Assembly: GCF_014229245.1 (NCBI RefSeq)
Contig: NZ_JAARZJ010000001.1
Coordinates: 124,001-188,000 of the forward strand
Length of the DNA stretch: 64,000 bases
Source: Listeria farberi
Lineage (GTDB): Bacteria > Bacillota > Bacilli > Lactobacillales > Listeriaceae
Direction of reading: 5' to 3'
The notes under the pieces were generated by a model. It made no database searches. It was not told the DNA's origin and worked only from the letters and a program-made list of their open reading frames with translations. Shown one piece after another: positions 1 to 9,369 of the stretch. Within the stretch, counting starts at the first letter, position 1. Each line of letters opens with the position of its first letter. Made by a program: the position numbers and the translations under genes.

Positions 1-563
1 TTGTTTGGACGAATTTAGTATGGCTCTTTCTTGTATTAATGGGCGGGATTGTGCTTGGTTTTATGCCAGCGACAGTTGCCCTTTTTACGATTACGAGAAA
101 ATGGGCGAGAGGCAATTTAGACACGCCTGTTTGGAAATCAGCTTGGCAAACTTATAAGCAAGTATTTGTTTCTGCTAATTTAGCAGGTGGGGTTTTTGCT
201 GCCATTGGGATATTTCTTTATGCTGATTTACGGATTGTTTTTGAACTGATGCAAGGATTTTGGTCGACCATTTTATACTTTTTCTTGATGTTCTTACTTT
301 TTCTCGTTGGTATTGCCTTTTTACAGTATTTTACCGTATTTGTTCATTTCCAAATGAAAAATGTTCGCGCTTATGTTGGTCAAGCATTCTTACTAGCTAT
401 TACAAGTTTTAAAAATACCTTTATGATTGTGGTTGGACTTGTTTTTTGTGCATGGTTGATTTCTAAAATGCCAGCTTTTATTTTGTTTATCTCGGGCGTT
501 TTACCAAGTTATTGGATAATGAAAATCAACTTACACCGTTTCAAACAAATGGAGCCAAAGTAA
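1..563 (+). CDS. DUF624 (YesL-like) membrane protein, 5' end outside window
   Basis: Partial gene. The reading frame is open from base 3, so the true start lies upstream of the window and an in-frame ATG at 39 is internal. About 187 residues are visible. The opening segment has the family hallmark, a Gly-rich turn then PATVALFTITRKW, followed by four or five hydrophobic helices, consistent with the DUF624/YesL family of integral membrane proteins. These usually sit beside sugar-responsive kinase/regulator pairs, as here, where the sensor kinase begins 62 bp downstream. The molecular function of the family is not known; a role in signalling or assembly of the neighbouring ABC importer is inference from context only. 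Confidence 0.85.
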   Translation, partial: VWTNLVWLFLVLMGGIVLGFMPATVALFTITRKWARGNLDTPVWKSAWQTYKQVFVSANLAGGVFAAIGIFLYADLRIVFELMQGFWSTILYFFLMFLLFLVGIAFLQYFTVFVHFQMKNVRAYVGQAFLLAITSFKNTFMIVVGLVFCAWLISKMPAFILFISGVLPSYWIMKINLHRFKQMEPK

Positions 564-625
564 CCCCTTACATTATTTTTGATAGTATGCAATAATCAGA
601 AAGGAAAAGGGGGCAGGGAATTAGA

Positions 626-2359
626 ATGACACAAGAATTACCACGTAAGCGCGTTTTTAAAAGGATGTTATTAATTTTTTCTTTAACAAGTCTTTTTACC
701 GTGAGTTTGTTACTTTTTTTCATTTATAAATATTATACCAACATTCAGCTAGATACCAATCTCCAAAGAGCGGAAACTATCGCCAGCAAGCAGTTGGAAG
801 CTTTAACTGAAAAGCAAAAGGCATTAATTAGTTTAACGCAAGATATTTACCGCAATAGTGATTTGATGCAAGATGTTCAAATTGCGATGACAAATGACTA
901 CGGTAGCTACACCGAGCAAAATATCGACAACTATTTTAAAAGTAAAAATTTTTATTCTGTAGATATGCAAACCTATTTACAGTCTTATTTTTCGTATGAT
1001 GAAGATATTATTGCGCTTCAACTCATTTCGGATGACGGAAGCTACTCCTATACATTCCCGAGCCGTTACCGTGAATGGAAAGAAACTGTTGATACATATG
1101 GTGAAGAAAATATTGCCAGTCAAGCATCGAAACAAGGAAATTTTTATACGATAGAAAATAAAATTGTCGTGAAGCAGCCGATTAACGATCCGAGTACATT
1201 AAAACAAATGGGCTATCTATTGCTTTATATTGATCCGACCTTTTTAAACAAATGGATTACGAAAGATTATAAAAACTCGATTTTCCAAATAAATAATACT
1301 AAAGGAGCCGAGTTATATTCCAATCACCCTGCAAAACAAATAACTCCACCCGAAAAACAAGGCTGGATGAATGTAGATAATAAGAAAATCTACTTTCAAA
1401 AAACAGAGGATGAAACTACTGGCTTAAAAAATAATACTTTTTTATATCGTGTCACGGATGATAGTGCGCCACTAATAGAGTTGACTTTATTTGGGATTGG
1501 TTTGTTACTCGTTATTTTTTCTATTAGCGTTAATTTTGTGATAAGCAGGCGCTACTCCAAGCGGATTTTGACAATTATTGGTGGGATGAACCGAGTAGAA
1601 AATGGAACGCTTGATGCAAAACTTCCTGTCGATAATAACGGGGATGAACTGACGATGATTAGTGAGCGATTTAACCATATGACTGAAAATCTCGACGCTT
1701 ATGTGAAGAAGGTCTATAGTCTCGAAATGGAAGAACAAAAAGCGCGACTCAAAGCGCTTCAAGGACAAATGCAACCTCATTTTCTTTATAATTCTTTAGA
1801 AGCAATTAGGATGAACGCGCGGGTAGAAGGGGCAAAAGAAACAAGTGATATGATCTACCAACTTGCGACGTTATTACGCTATACTGCTAACCATCGCGAA
1901 ATCACGACTTTAGGCGAAGAAATCAATTATGTAAAACAATATGTTCGTTTTATGGAAATGCGCCACGAACAGCCGATTAAGCTAGAAATCCATATTGAAA
2001 AGCGTTTTAATCATACGCATATTCCAAGATTTGCCTTGCAGCCGCTCATTGAGAATTTTTTCAAATATGCCTATAAAGAAAACCAACATCCAGTAGTTAC
2101 TATTACAGTCACGGCGGAAAATAACAATTTACAATTTCAAATAAAAGATAATGGCAAAGGGATGGACGCGGAAAAACTAAAAGAAGTGCAAGAAACGATT
2201 GAAAGTAAAGCTGAAACAAACCACATCGGCCTAGCTAATTTAAACAAACGACTGCAACTTTTATATGGTGAAGCTTACTCATTAACGATTACAAGTAAGC
2301 CAAATGAAGGTACAATCATTCTATTTCAAGTACCTCAAAATACGGGAGGAGAAAAGTGA
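626..2359 (+). CDS. Sensor histidine kinase, YesM/LytS-type
   Basis: 577 residues. A first membrane helix at about 14-37 and a second at about 285-307 flank an extracellular sensing region of about 245 residues. Then come a HAMP linker (about 305-360) and a His_kinase (PF06580-type) domain with the phospho-acceptor His385 in QPHFLYNSLEA. The ATP-binding part has N477 in the N-box and a DNGKGM G1 box. This layout is typical of YesM-type kinases that sense extracellular carbohydrate and pass phosphate to an AraC-type regulator. The start has a strong purine-rich SD (AGGGGGCAGGG). The stop TGA shares one base with the ATG of the response regulator, indicating translational coupling. Ligand unknown. 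Confidence 0.93.
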   Translation: MTQELPRKRVFKRMLLIFSLTSLFTVSLLLFFIYKYYTNIQLDTNLQRAETIASKQLEALTEKQKALISLTQDIYRNSDLMQDVQIAMTNDYGSYTEQNIDNYFKSKNFYSVDMQTYLQSYFSYDEDIIALQLISDDGSYSYTFPSRYREWKETVDTYGEENIASQASKQGNFYTIENKIVVKQPINDPSTLKQMGYLLLYIDPTFLNKWITKDYKNSIFQINNTKGAELYSNHPAKQITPPEKQGWMNVDNKKIYFQKTEDETTGLKNNTFLYRVTDDSAPLIELTLFGIGLLLVIFSISVNFVISRRYSKRILTIIGGMNRVENGTLDAKLPVDNNGDELTMISERFNHMTENLDAYVKKVYSLEMEEQKARLKALQGQMQPHFLYNSLEAIRMNARVEGAKETSDMIYQLATLLRYTANHREITTLGEEINYVKQYVRFMEMRHEQPIKLEIHIEKRFNHTHIPRFALQPLIENFFKYAYKENQHPVVTITVTAENNNLQFQIKDNGKGMDAEKLKEVQETIESKAETNHIGLANLNKRLQLLYGEAYSLTITSKPNEGTIILFQVPQNTGGEK

Positions 2360-3843
2360 TGCTAAAAATAGTACTAGTAGACGACGAACCCCTTATCCTT
2401 AAAGGTTTAGAAAGCATTATTCCAGAATTTGAGCAAAACATTGAAATTGTTGGGACAGCCAAAAATGGCGCACTAGCCCTAGAGTTATTTGCGGATCAAG
2501 AAGTGGATGTCCTTTTAACAGATATAGAAATGCCTGTGATGAACGGTTTAGAATTAATCGATGCATGGAAAAAACGCCAACCGACGACTAAAACCGTCGT
2601 TCTTTCCGGATTTGAAGATTTTCATTATGTAAAACGTGGGCTTTCAGCGGGAATCGAAAATTATTTATTAAAACCTTTAAACGAACAAGAATTAAAAGAA
2701 ACATTCGTACAAATAGAGAAAAAACAAGTGACAGATAATGTCGTACCAAGGGAAGAAGCGTACTACATTCTACGGGACAATACAATTTGGCGTTGGCTAA
2801 ATTTACGAATTAATAAAGAAGAATGGGAAGAGCGCTTGGCGTTATACGATATGACTTTAAATCAAAACGAGAGCGCCGTCCTCATCCAGATTCAACCAAC
2901 CAAAGAAATCGACATAGCTGAATGGAAAAAGCTTTCTGAATACTACCGGCGCACTTATCCATTTATGCTGCTTACTCCAGAAAATGAAATCATCTTAGGA
3001 ATAACCGAAAAAATCTCTATATCCGAACAAATTTTAGCGATTCATCAAGAGATTAAAAAACGAATCTCGAATGAAGCTTTTTATATATTTATTAGTGAAA
3101 AAGTACAAGGGGAGATAATGTATCCGCAAGCATTTCGTCAACTGACAAGATTACTTCCAGAACGACTTGTAAAAGAGTCCGGCAGCTTAATTGCTTACCA
3201 AAAACGTACGAAACATACTTGGCGACCAAAAAGAAAACAACATCAACTTGCAAAACTACTCGTAATGAATAATGAAAAAGAAATCAAAATATGGATCAAC
3301 AACTTTTTTAAAGAATGGAACGATCATAAATTAGAAAGCGATCCGCATCAAATGCTCCATATTTTGAATGAGCTGCTTGTGATGATGGCAGAATCAGACC
3401 CTAAAGAATTAAGTGAGTCAATGGGGCGAATTGCAGAAGAAACAAGTATTGAGGGGCTAGAAGAAGCGACACTTAACTATGCTATTCGTTACTACAATCG
3501 TAAAAAACAAACCGATGAATCAAAAAGCCCTATTATCCAAAATGTATTATCATATATTACCGAACATTTTGCAGAAGGGATGTCTTTAAAAACGCTTGGC
3601 AACGATTTCCACATTAATGCTGTTTATCTCGGGCAACTTTTTCAAAAAGAAATGGGTGAGCATTTTACGGATTATTTAAATCGCTACCGAGTTAACTATG
3701 CGAAGGAAGAATTGCTGCAAACAAAAGATAATTTAACGATCATTGCTGGAAAATCTGGTTATACCGATATGGCTTATTTTTATCGACAATTTAAAAAGCA
3801 CACAGGAGAAACACCAAATCGCTACCGAAAAATCCATCAATAA
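2359..3843 (+). CDS. Response regulator, YesN-type (REC plus AraC HTH)
   Basis: 494 residues from ATG 2359, chosen because GGAGGAG lies 8 bases upstream; a GTG three bases earlier is too close to it. The N-terminal receiver domain has the acidic pair in LVDDEP, phospho-acceptor Asp55 in TDIEMPVMNG and a conserved KPL near 105. A divergent middle region follows, and the last roughly 100 residues form a double helix-turn-helix of the AraC family (GMSLKTLGNDFHINAVYLGQ and the closing YTDMAYFYRQFKKHTGETPNRYR). It is cognate to the kinase just upstream and is the likely activator of the importer genes that start about 110 bp downstream. Confidence 0.93.
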   Translation: MLKIVLVDDEPLILKGLESIIPEFEQNIEIVGTAKNGALALELFADQEVDVLLTDIEMPVMNGLELIDAWKKRQPTTKTVVLSGFEDFHYVKRGLSAGIENYLLKPLNEQELKETFVQIEKKQVTDNVVPREEAYYILRDNTIWRWLNLRINKEEWEERLALYDMTLNQNESAVLIQIQPTKEIDIAEWKKLSEYYRRTYPFMLLTPENEIILGITEKISISEQILAIHQEIKKRISNEAFYIFISEKVQGEIMYPQAFRQLTRLLPERLVKESGSLIAYQKRTKHTWRPKRKQHQLAKLLVMNNEKEIKIWINNFFKEWNDHKLESDPHQMLHILNELLVMMAESDPKELSESMGRIAEETSIEGLEEATLNYAIRYYNRKKQTDESKSPIIQNVLSYITEHFAEGMSLKTLGNDFHINAVYLGQLFQKEMGEHFTDYLNRYRVNYAKEELLQTKDNLTIIAGKSGYTDMAYFYRQFKKHTGETPNRYRKIHQ

Positions 3844-3921
3844 GATTATTTCTAATGTTTGTCTATAAATCTAAACATCCGCAACTATTTTAACCCTTGG
3901 AAAAACGATAAACTAAAGATG

Positions 3922-3936
3922 TTGAAAGCACTTACA
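3922..3936 (+). promoter_or_regulatory. cre-like site before the importer genes
   Basis: TTGAAAGCACTTACA differs at one position (CA instead of CG at the centre) from the CcpA cre consensus WTGNAANCGNWNNCW. It lies directly upstream of the SD of the first permease, where CcpA could act as a roadblock. Sequence match only; binding is inferred. Confidence 0.45.
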
Positions 3937-3955
3937 AAAAAGAGGGGTGGATGGA

Positions 3956-4885
3956 TTGAAAAAAGTTTTATCACAAATTCGAGCTAATCGGATTTGGCTA
4001 TTAATGGTACTTCCAGGTGTCCTTTGGTTCCTGGTTTTCTCATACTTACCGATGTTTGGTACAGTGATTGCGTTCAAAGATTACAAGATTGATGGGAAAG
4101 GATTTTTATCCAGTATTATGAACAGCGACTGGGTGGGGCTTGAAAATTTTAAATTCCTATTCCAAACAAACGACGCTTTTATTATTACCCGAAACACCGT
4201 TCTCTATAATTTAGTATTTATTATTGTGGGACTATTTCTTGGTGTCGCACTTGCTATTATTTTTAACAGCCTACTAAATAAACGAGGAGCAAAAATTTAT
4301 CAAACAGGAATGCTTTTCCCCCATTTTTTATCATGGGTAGTTGTGAGTTATTTCTTATTTAGCTTTTTAAGTGAAGATAGCGGACTCATGAACAATATTT
4401 TACTTGCATTCGGACAGGACCCGATTTCCTGGTATAACGATCCGAAATACTGGCCGTTTATCCTTATCATGATGAATGTCTGGAAAGGGCTTGGTTATGG
4501 AAGTATTGTTTATCTTGCAGCGATTGCCGGAATTGACCGGACATACTACGAAGCCGCGATGATTGATGGAGCTGGTAAATGGCAACAAATCAGACATGTA
4601 ACGATTCCTGCACTAACGCCACTGATGGTTATTTTAACGATTTTGAATGTCGGGAAGATTTTTAACTCTGATTTTGGTTTGTTTTATCAATTACCGCGAA
4701 ATTCAGGACCACTTTATCCTGTGACGGATGTTATTGATACATATGTATACCGTGGTTTAACGTCACTTGGAGATATGAGTATGAGTGCGGCAGCTGGTTT
4801 CTATCAGTCAATTGTCGGCTTTATTCTAGTGTTACTCACTAACTACATCGTGAAAAAAATAAATCCGGAATATGGCTTATTTTAA
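3956..4885 (+). CDS. Carbohydrate ABC importer permease, LplB/YteP-type
   Basis: 309 residues from TTG 3956, which sits 8 bases after GAGGGG. An in-frame GTG at 3947 lies inside this SD and is unlikely. There are six predicted membrane helices and a binding-protein-dependent transport domain with the EAA loop (YEAAMIDGAGKWQQIRHVTIP) at about 200-220, where it docks with an ATPase. The N-terminal LMVLPGVLWFLVFSYLPMFG is typical of the LplB/YteP subfamily that imports oligosaccharides. Its partner permease follows 18 bp later. Substrate not determinable from sequence. Confidence 0.92.
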   Translation: MKKVLSQIRANRIWLLMVLPGVLWFLVFSYLPMFGTVIAFKDYKIDGKGFLSSIMNSDWVGLENFKFLFQTNDAFIITRNTVLYNLVFIIVGLFLGVALAIIFNSLLNKRGAKIYQTGMLFPHFLSWVVVSYFLFSFLSEDSGLMNNILLAFGQDPISWYNDPKYWPFILIMMNVWKGLGYGSIVYLAAIAGIDRTYYEAAMIDGAGKWQQIRHVTIPALTPLMVILTILNVGKIFNSDFGLFYQLPRNSGPLYPVTDVIDTYVYRGLTSLGDMSMSAAAGFYQSIVGFILVLLTNYIVKKINPEYGLF

Positions 4886-4903
4886 AAAAGGAGGCGAGGA
4901 ACT

Positions 4904-5875
4904 TTGGCAGAACAGCTTGAAGCGGTAAGTGAAATAGAACAAGTCCGAGGCGAAATGGAAAAACCAGCAAAAAACCAGCCAGCAAAAGATATTATCGGTT
5001 TTGGCAAAAAGATGAATGTGGCGATGAACGTTATGCTCGCTTTCTTAGCGCTCATCTGTATTTTTCCATTTTTATATATTATTGTTATTTCTTTTTCGAG
5101 CGAAACATCTCTGGCGGCAAATGGCTTTCAACTAATACCGAAAGAGTGGAGCATGGAAGCGTACGAGTATTTATGGAAGATGAAAGGTCAGCTTTTACAA
5201 TCATATGGCATCACGATTTTAGTTACAGTTATAGGTACTGTGTGCAGTGTTGCAATGATTGCGCTTTATTCTTACGCAATATCCAGACCACAATTTAAGT
5301 ATCGCCGTCAATTCACATTTCTTGCCTTCTTCACGATGCTGTTTAGTGGCGGAATGGTGCCAGCATATATCGTTATGACACAATTCTTGCACTTACGAAA
5401 CAGCATTTGGGCGATGATTTTACCACTAGCAATGAATGCTTTTTACATTATGATTATGCGCACGTTCTTTTTACGGTCTATTCCAGAACCAATACTTGAG
5501 GCAGCTCGAATTGAAGGGGCTGGGGAACTAAGAATCTTTTTACAGATGGTCGTCCCGCTTTCCTTACCAGGGCTTGCGACAATCGCGCTTTTCTCTACGC
5601 TCGGTTACTGGAATGACTGGTTCCAAGCATCACTTTATATTGATAATCCAAATTTAGTTCCGTTACAATCGCTACTTATGAAAATTGAAAACAACTTAGA
5701 ATTCATGCGGCAAAACTCTGAAATTGCTTATACTGCCGGCGCATTTAAGTCCATACCACAAGACGGTGCAAAAATGGCGATGGTTGTTATTTCGACATTA
5801 CCAATTGCGATTACCTATCCGTTCTTCCAAAAATACTTCATTAGTGGACTGACCATTGGCGGCGTAAAAGAATAA
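4904..5875 (+). CDS. Carbohydrate ABC importer permease, LplC/YtcP-type
   Basis: 323 residues from TTG 4904, preceded by GGAGGCGAGG. The first roughly 35 residues are hydrophilic (rich in Glu, Lys and Gln); then come six membrane helices with the EAA motif ILEAARIEGAGELRIFLQMVVPLSLPG at about 195-220. The C-terminal GLTIGGVKE is the signature tail of LplC/YtcP permeases. It forms the heterodimeric channel with the preceding permease. A TTG start in both permeases may keep their level low relative to the lipoprotein gene that follows after 19 bp. Confidence 0.92.
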   Translation: MAEQLEAVSEIEQVRGEMEKPAKNQPAKDIIGFGKKMNVAMNVMLAFLALICIFPFLYIIVISFSSETSLAANGFQLIPKEWSMEAYEYLWKMKGQLLQSYGITILVTVIGTVCSVAMIALYSYAISRPQFKYRRQFTFLAFFTMLFSGGMVPAYIVMTQFLHLRNSIWAMILPLAMNAFYIMIMRTFFLRSIPEPILEAARIEGAGELRIFLQMVVPLSLPGLATIALFSTLGYWNDWFQASLYIDNPNLVPLQSLLMKIENNLEFMRQNSEIAYTAGAFKSIPQDGAKMAMVVISTLPIAITYPFFQKYFISGLTIGGVKE

Positions 5876-5894
5876 AAAAGATGGAGGGAATTTA

Positions 5895-7352
5895 ATGAAA
5901 AAGAAATGGGGAGTAATCATCGCATCACTCTGCTTGCTACTAGTTTTAGGGGCGTGCGGAAGCGATGAGAAAGCAGATGCAAATGAAGTTCCGACACTGA
6001 AATGGTACATGATTGGTACACCTCAAAAAGACACAGAAAAAGTAATGAAAGAAGTAAATAAATATACCGAAGAAAAAATTGGTGTCAAAGTAGAAATGAC
6101 ACAAATCGACTGGGGCGACTACGGCAAGCGGATGCAAACCGTTATTAACTCCGGAGAAAACTTTGATATTGCTTATTCAGCAGCAGGAGAATTCGTTTCT
6201 TATTCGCAAAAAGGCGCATTCTTGCCATTAAATAAATACCTAGATAAAGAAGGCAAGAAAATGAAAGCAGAATTAAATGATGTTCTTTGGGAAGGGGCAA
6301 CGATTGACGGTAATATTTACGGTGTACCTTCCAACAAAGAAGTCGGCGAACAACAAGTCTATGTTTTCAATAAAAATCTAGTAGATAAATATAAAATGGA
6401 CATATCAAAAGTAAAAAACTTCAGTGATTTAGAACCAATGTTAAAAACAATTAAAGAAAACGAACCAAGCATCACACCAATTGGCGGGAATAAAGACTTT
6501 AAGCCAGCATTTTCATATGATTATTTAATTGATAACGCTGTGCCGCTTCCATTTGCCGTGAACCAATACGAAGATACTGGTAAAATCGTTAACTTCTATG
6601 AACAACCAGATACGTTAGAAACCTTAAAATCGCTTCATAGCTTCTACCAAAAAGGCTACGTTACAAAAGATATTGCGACATCGACAGATCCATGGTCTTA
6701 CGATAAAGAAAACTGGTTTGTACGTATTGAGAAATACCAACCATATGCAGAAAATATTTGGGATAAAAATACAGGTGGTAAATATAAAGTAGTCACACAA
6801 CCCATTGCTGAAACACCTATCATTAAAAATAACTCAGTCACAGGCGCAATTCAAGCTGTATCCGTGACAAGTCAACATCCTGAAGAAGCAGTGAAATTCC
6901 TTGATTTACTGAACACAGATGAATATTTACGCAATTTGGTTGATAAAGGAATTGAAGGCACCCATTATAAAGAGTTAGATGATGGCAAAATTCAAGATTT
7001 ACCAGCACGCGTCGAGCGTTATAGTATGCCAACTTATGCACTTGGAAATCACTTCATTTTAAAATTATATGAAGATGAACCAGCAGATAAATGGGATCAA
7101 TTTAAAGAGTTCAATAAAAAATCAGTAGCATCACCGGGCTTAGGTTTCTATTTCGACTCATCTAAAGTAAGAACAGAAATCGCTTCAATTACAAATGTTT
7201 GTAATGAATTTGCCCCAGCACTTTTAACCGGAACAGTCGATCCAGTAGAATATACAGAGAAATTCAAAGCTAAATTAAACGATGCGGGTATGAAAAAAGT
7301 AATGAAAGAAATGCAAAAACAATACGACGAATATCGCGCCACGCAAGAATAA
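5895..7352 (+). CDS. Extracellular solute-binding lipoprotein, LplA/YtcQ-type
   Basis: 485 residues with a strong SD (GGAGGG) before ATG 5895. The N-terminus is a lipoprotein signal peptide: KKK, a hydrophobic core, then the lipobox LGAC with Cys21 as lipidation site. The mature part is a family-1-like solute-binding fold with a C-terminal DUF3502-type region, as in LplA and YtcQ. It is anchored to the outer face of the membrane and delivers sugar to the two permeases. The operon ends here at a terminator. No ATPase or glycosidase gene is present nearby, so the importer must borrow a shared MsmX-type ATPase (inference from how related systems work). Confidence 0.92.
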   Translation: MKKKWGVIIASLCLLLVLGACGSDEKADANEVPTLKWYMIGTPQKDTEKVMKEVNKYTEEKIGVKVEMTQIDWGDYGKRMQTVINSGENFDIAYSAAGEFVSYSQKGAFLPLNKYLDKEGKKMKAELNDVLWEGATIDGNIYGVPSNKEVGEQQVYVFNKNLVDKYKMDISKVKNFSDLEPMLKTIKENEPSITPIGGNKDFKPAFSYDYLIDNAVPLPFAVNQYEDTGKIVNFYEQPDTLETLKSLHSFYQKGYVTKDIATSTDPWSYDKENWFVRIEKYQPYAENIWDKNTGGKYKVVTQPIAETPIIKNNSVTGAIQAVSVTSQHPEEAVKFLDLLNTDEYLRNLVDKGIEGTHYKELDDGKIQDLPARVERYSMPTYALGNHFILKLYEDEPADKWDQFKEFNKKSVASPGLGFYFDSSKVRTEIASITNVCNEFAPALLTGTVDPVEYTEKFKAKLNDAGMKKVMKEMQKQYDEYRATQE

Positions 7353-7359
7353 GCACCGG

Positions 7360-7394
7360 AAAGGACTTAGTTTGACTAAGTTCTTTCTTTTTTT
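7360..7394 (+). terminator. Rho-independent terminator of importer operon
   Basis: AAAGGACTTAGT pairs with ACTAAGTTCTTT around a TTG loop (12 pairs, one G-U), followed by a long T run. It lies 8 bases after the lipoprotein stop codon. Confidence 0.85.
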
Positions 7395-7452
7395 GTGTAA
7401 CAGTTTTTATATAATTGTGTAACAGTTTTTATATAATTGTATAACAGTTTTC
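7393..7452 (+). repeat. Three tandem 22-bp repeats upstream of alsS
   Basis: Units begin at 7393, 7415 and 7437. The first two are identical over 22 bp (TTGTGTAACAGTTTTT and so on); the third matches for the first 16 bases with one change. Each carries TAACAGTTTT. The array ends 12 bp before the -35 of the alsS promoter, as expected for an activator-binding array. See the matching motif upstream of alsD. Confidence 0.8.
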
Positions 7453-7464
7453 GAGACGGTAATC

Positions 7465-7492
7465 TTGCAATAATTCTTTTGAGTAGTATAAT
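7465..7492 (+). promoter_or_regulatory. Putative sigma-A promoter of alsS
   Basis: -35 TTGCAA at 7465-7470, 16-bp spacer, -10 TATAAT at 7487-7492. The predicted transcript start leaves a 5' leader of about 70 bases before the alsS ATG. Confidence 0.65.
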
Positions 7493-7569
7493 AAGTCTAG
7501 TGAATGAGATTTTATTATAATCTGTACTACTTAAATATAAATAACTTATATAACAAAAGGATGATAAAG

Positions 7570-9255
7570 ATGGAAAAGCATGAAAAAGACCAAACAAAAG
7601 GTAAATCAGGAGCAGACTTAGTTGTTGATAGTTTAATAAATCAAGGAGTAACGCATGTTTTCGGTATTCCAGGTGCGAAAATTGATAAAGTTTTTGATGT
7701 AATGGAAGAACGCGGACCAGAGTTAATTGTCAGTCGTCATGAACAAAATGCGGCGTTTATGGCTGCTGCTATCGGTCGTCTAACGGGGAAACCTGGTGTT
7801 GTGCTTGTAACTAGTGGGCCTGGCGCATCGAACCTTGCGACAGGGCTCGTAACCGCAACAGCAGAAGGAGATCCTGTAGTGGCGATTGCGGGAAACGTAA
7901 CTAGACAAGATCGTCTGAAAAGAACTCACCAATCGATGGATAACGCTGCACTTTTCCGTCCGATTACAAAATATAGTGAAGAAGTAGTTCACGCTGAAAG
8001 TATTCCAGAAGCAATCACCAACGCTTTTCGTTCAGCAACAGAACCGAACCAAGGCGCGGCTTTCGTGAGTTTGCCACAAGATATAGTGAACGAACCAAAT
8101 GTACCTGTAAAAGCAATTCGTCCACTTGCTAAACCAGAAAATGGACCAGCTTCTAAAGAACAAGTCGCTAAATTAGTTGCTCGTTTGAAAAAAGCGAAAT
8201 TACCAGTATTGTTATTAGGTATGCGTGCCTCAAGCCCAGAAGTAACAGGTGCTATTCGTCGTTTACTGCAAAAAACAAGTATTCCAGTAGTAGAAACTTT
8301 CCAAGCAGCAGGTGTGATTTCGCGTGATTTAGAAGATAACTTCTTTGGACGTGTAGGTCTCTTCCGCAATCAACCAGGTGATATTTTGCTAAATAAAGCC
8401 GATTTAGTTATTACGGTAGGTTATGATCCAATTGAATACGATCCGAAAGCTTGGAATGCTTCAGGCGATAGAACGATTGTACATTTAGATGACATCCGTG
8501 CTGATATTGACCATTACTACCAACCAGTGACCGAATTAGTTGGAAATATTGCACTTACATTAGATCGTGTTAATGCGAAATTTAGCGGTTTGGAATTAGC
8601 TGATAAAGAACTTGAAACGTTAAAAGAACTTCATGCGCAATTAGAAGAAAGAGATGTACCACCAGAAAGTGATGAAACAAATCGCGTACATCCGTTATCT
8701 GTCATTCAAACGCTTCGTTCGGCGATTGATGATAATGTAACCGTGACAGTCGATGTTGGCTCGCACTACATTTGGATGGCGCGTCACTTCCGTTCTTATG
8801 AGCCACGCCGTTTACTATTTAGTAATGGTATGCAAACGCTTGGTGTCGCTCTTCCTTGGGGAATTGCTGCTACACTCGTACATCCAGGCGAAAAAGTTGT
8901 TTCGATTTCAGGTGATGGCGGCTTCTTATTTTCGGCAATGGAATTAGAAACAGCTGTCCGCTTGCGTGCGCCACTTGTGCACCTTGTGTGGAATGACGGA
9001 AGCTATGATATGGTCGCTTTCCAACAAAAAATGAAATACGGTAAAGAAGCAGCTGTTCGTTTTGGCGATGTCGATATTGTTAAATTCGCCGAAAGCTTCG
9101 GTGCAAAAGGACTTCGTGTGACTAAACCGTCAGAACTTAGCGACGTATTAAAAGAAGCGCTTGAAACAGAAGGCCCAGTCGTTGTAGATATTCCAATTGA
9201 TTATCGCGACAACATCAAACTAGGTGAAACATTACTACCGGACCAATTTTATTAA
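7570..9255 (+). CDS. alsS: Catabolic acetolactate synthase
   Basis: 561 residues. ATG 7570 was chosen for AAAAGG nine bases upstream; ATG 7561 overlaps that region. It condenses two pyruvates to 2-acetolactate and CO2, feeding acetoin formation through AlsD. Three-domain ThDP enzyme: N-terminal pyrimidine-binding domain with catalytic Glu58 in SRHEQNAA, a central TPP_enzyme_M domain, and a C-terminal domain with the ThDP motif starting GDGG at 448 and ending in WNDGSY near 475. The sequence [17 protein letters not shown] is typical of AlsS rather than the anabolic IlvB, which is also in this window. There is no small subunit or adjacent alsD; the gene is monocistronic, between its own promoter and a terminator. 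Confidence 0.95.
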   Translation: MEKHEKDQTKGKSGADLVVDSLINQGVTHVFGIPGAKIDKVFDVMEERGPELIVSRHEQNAAFMAAAIGRLTGKPGVVLVTSGPGASNLATGLVTATAEGDPVVAIAGNVTRQDRLKRTHQSMDNAALFRPITKYSEEVVHAESIPEAITNAFRSATEPNQGAAFVSLPQDIVNEPNVPVKAIRPLAKPENGPASKEQVAKLVARLKKAKLPVLLLGMRASSPEVTGAIRRLLQKTSIPVVETFQAAGVISRDLEDNFFGRVGLFRNQPGDILLNKADLVITVGYDPIEYDPKAWNASGDRTIVHLDDIRADIDHYYQPVTELVGNIALTLDRVNAKFSGLELADKELETLKELHAQLEERDVPPESDETNRVHPLSVIQTLRSAIDDNVTVTVDVGSHYIWMARHFRSYEPRRLLFSNGMQTLGVALPWGIAATLVHPGEKVVSISGDGGFLFSAMELETAVRLRAPLVHLVWNDGSYDMVAFQQKMKYGKEAAVRFGDVDIVKFAESFGAKGLRVTKPSELSDVLKEALETEGPVVVDIPIDYRDNIKLGETLLPDQFY

Positions 9256-9260
9256 AAAGC

Positions 9261-9294
9261 AAAAAATCTCTCGGGCTTTCCGGGAGATTTTTTT
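9261..9294 (+). terminator. Terminator after alsS
   Basis: AAATCTCTCGG pairs with CCGGGAGATTT (one mismatch) followed by a T run, 5 bases after the alsS stop. Confidence 0.85.
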
Positions 9295-9303
9295 AGTTAA
9301 AGG

Positions 9304-9334
9304 TTGACTTGGAGTGAACTTCAAGGTATATGCT
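9304..9334 (+). promoter_or_regulatory. MerR-type promoter with 19-bp spacer and dyad
   Basis: -35 TTGACT (9304-9309) and -10 TATGCT (9329-9334) are separated by 19 bp instead of 17. The spacer carries the dyad CTTGGAGT-GA-ACTTCAAG (9308-9325, 7 of 8 pairs). A stretched spacer with a central palindrome is the classic architecture recognised by MerR-family activators; the motif resembles sites of AdhR/YraB-type aldehyde-responsive members. No merR gene is in this window. Confidence 0.65.
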
Positions 9335-9369
9335 GTAATAGTACTAGAAATTAACTAGGAGGGTTTCCA

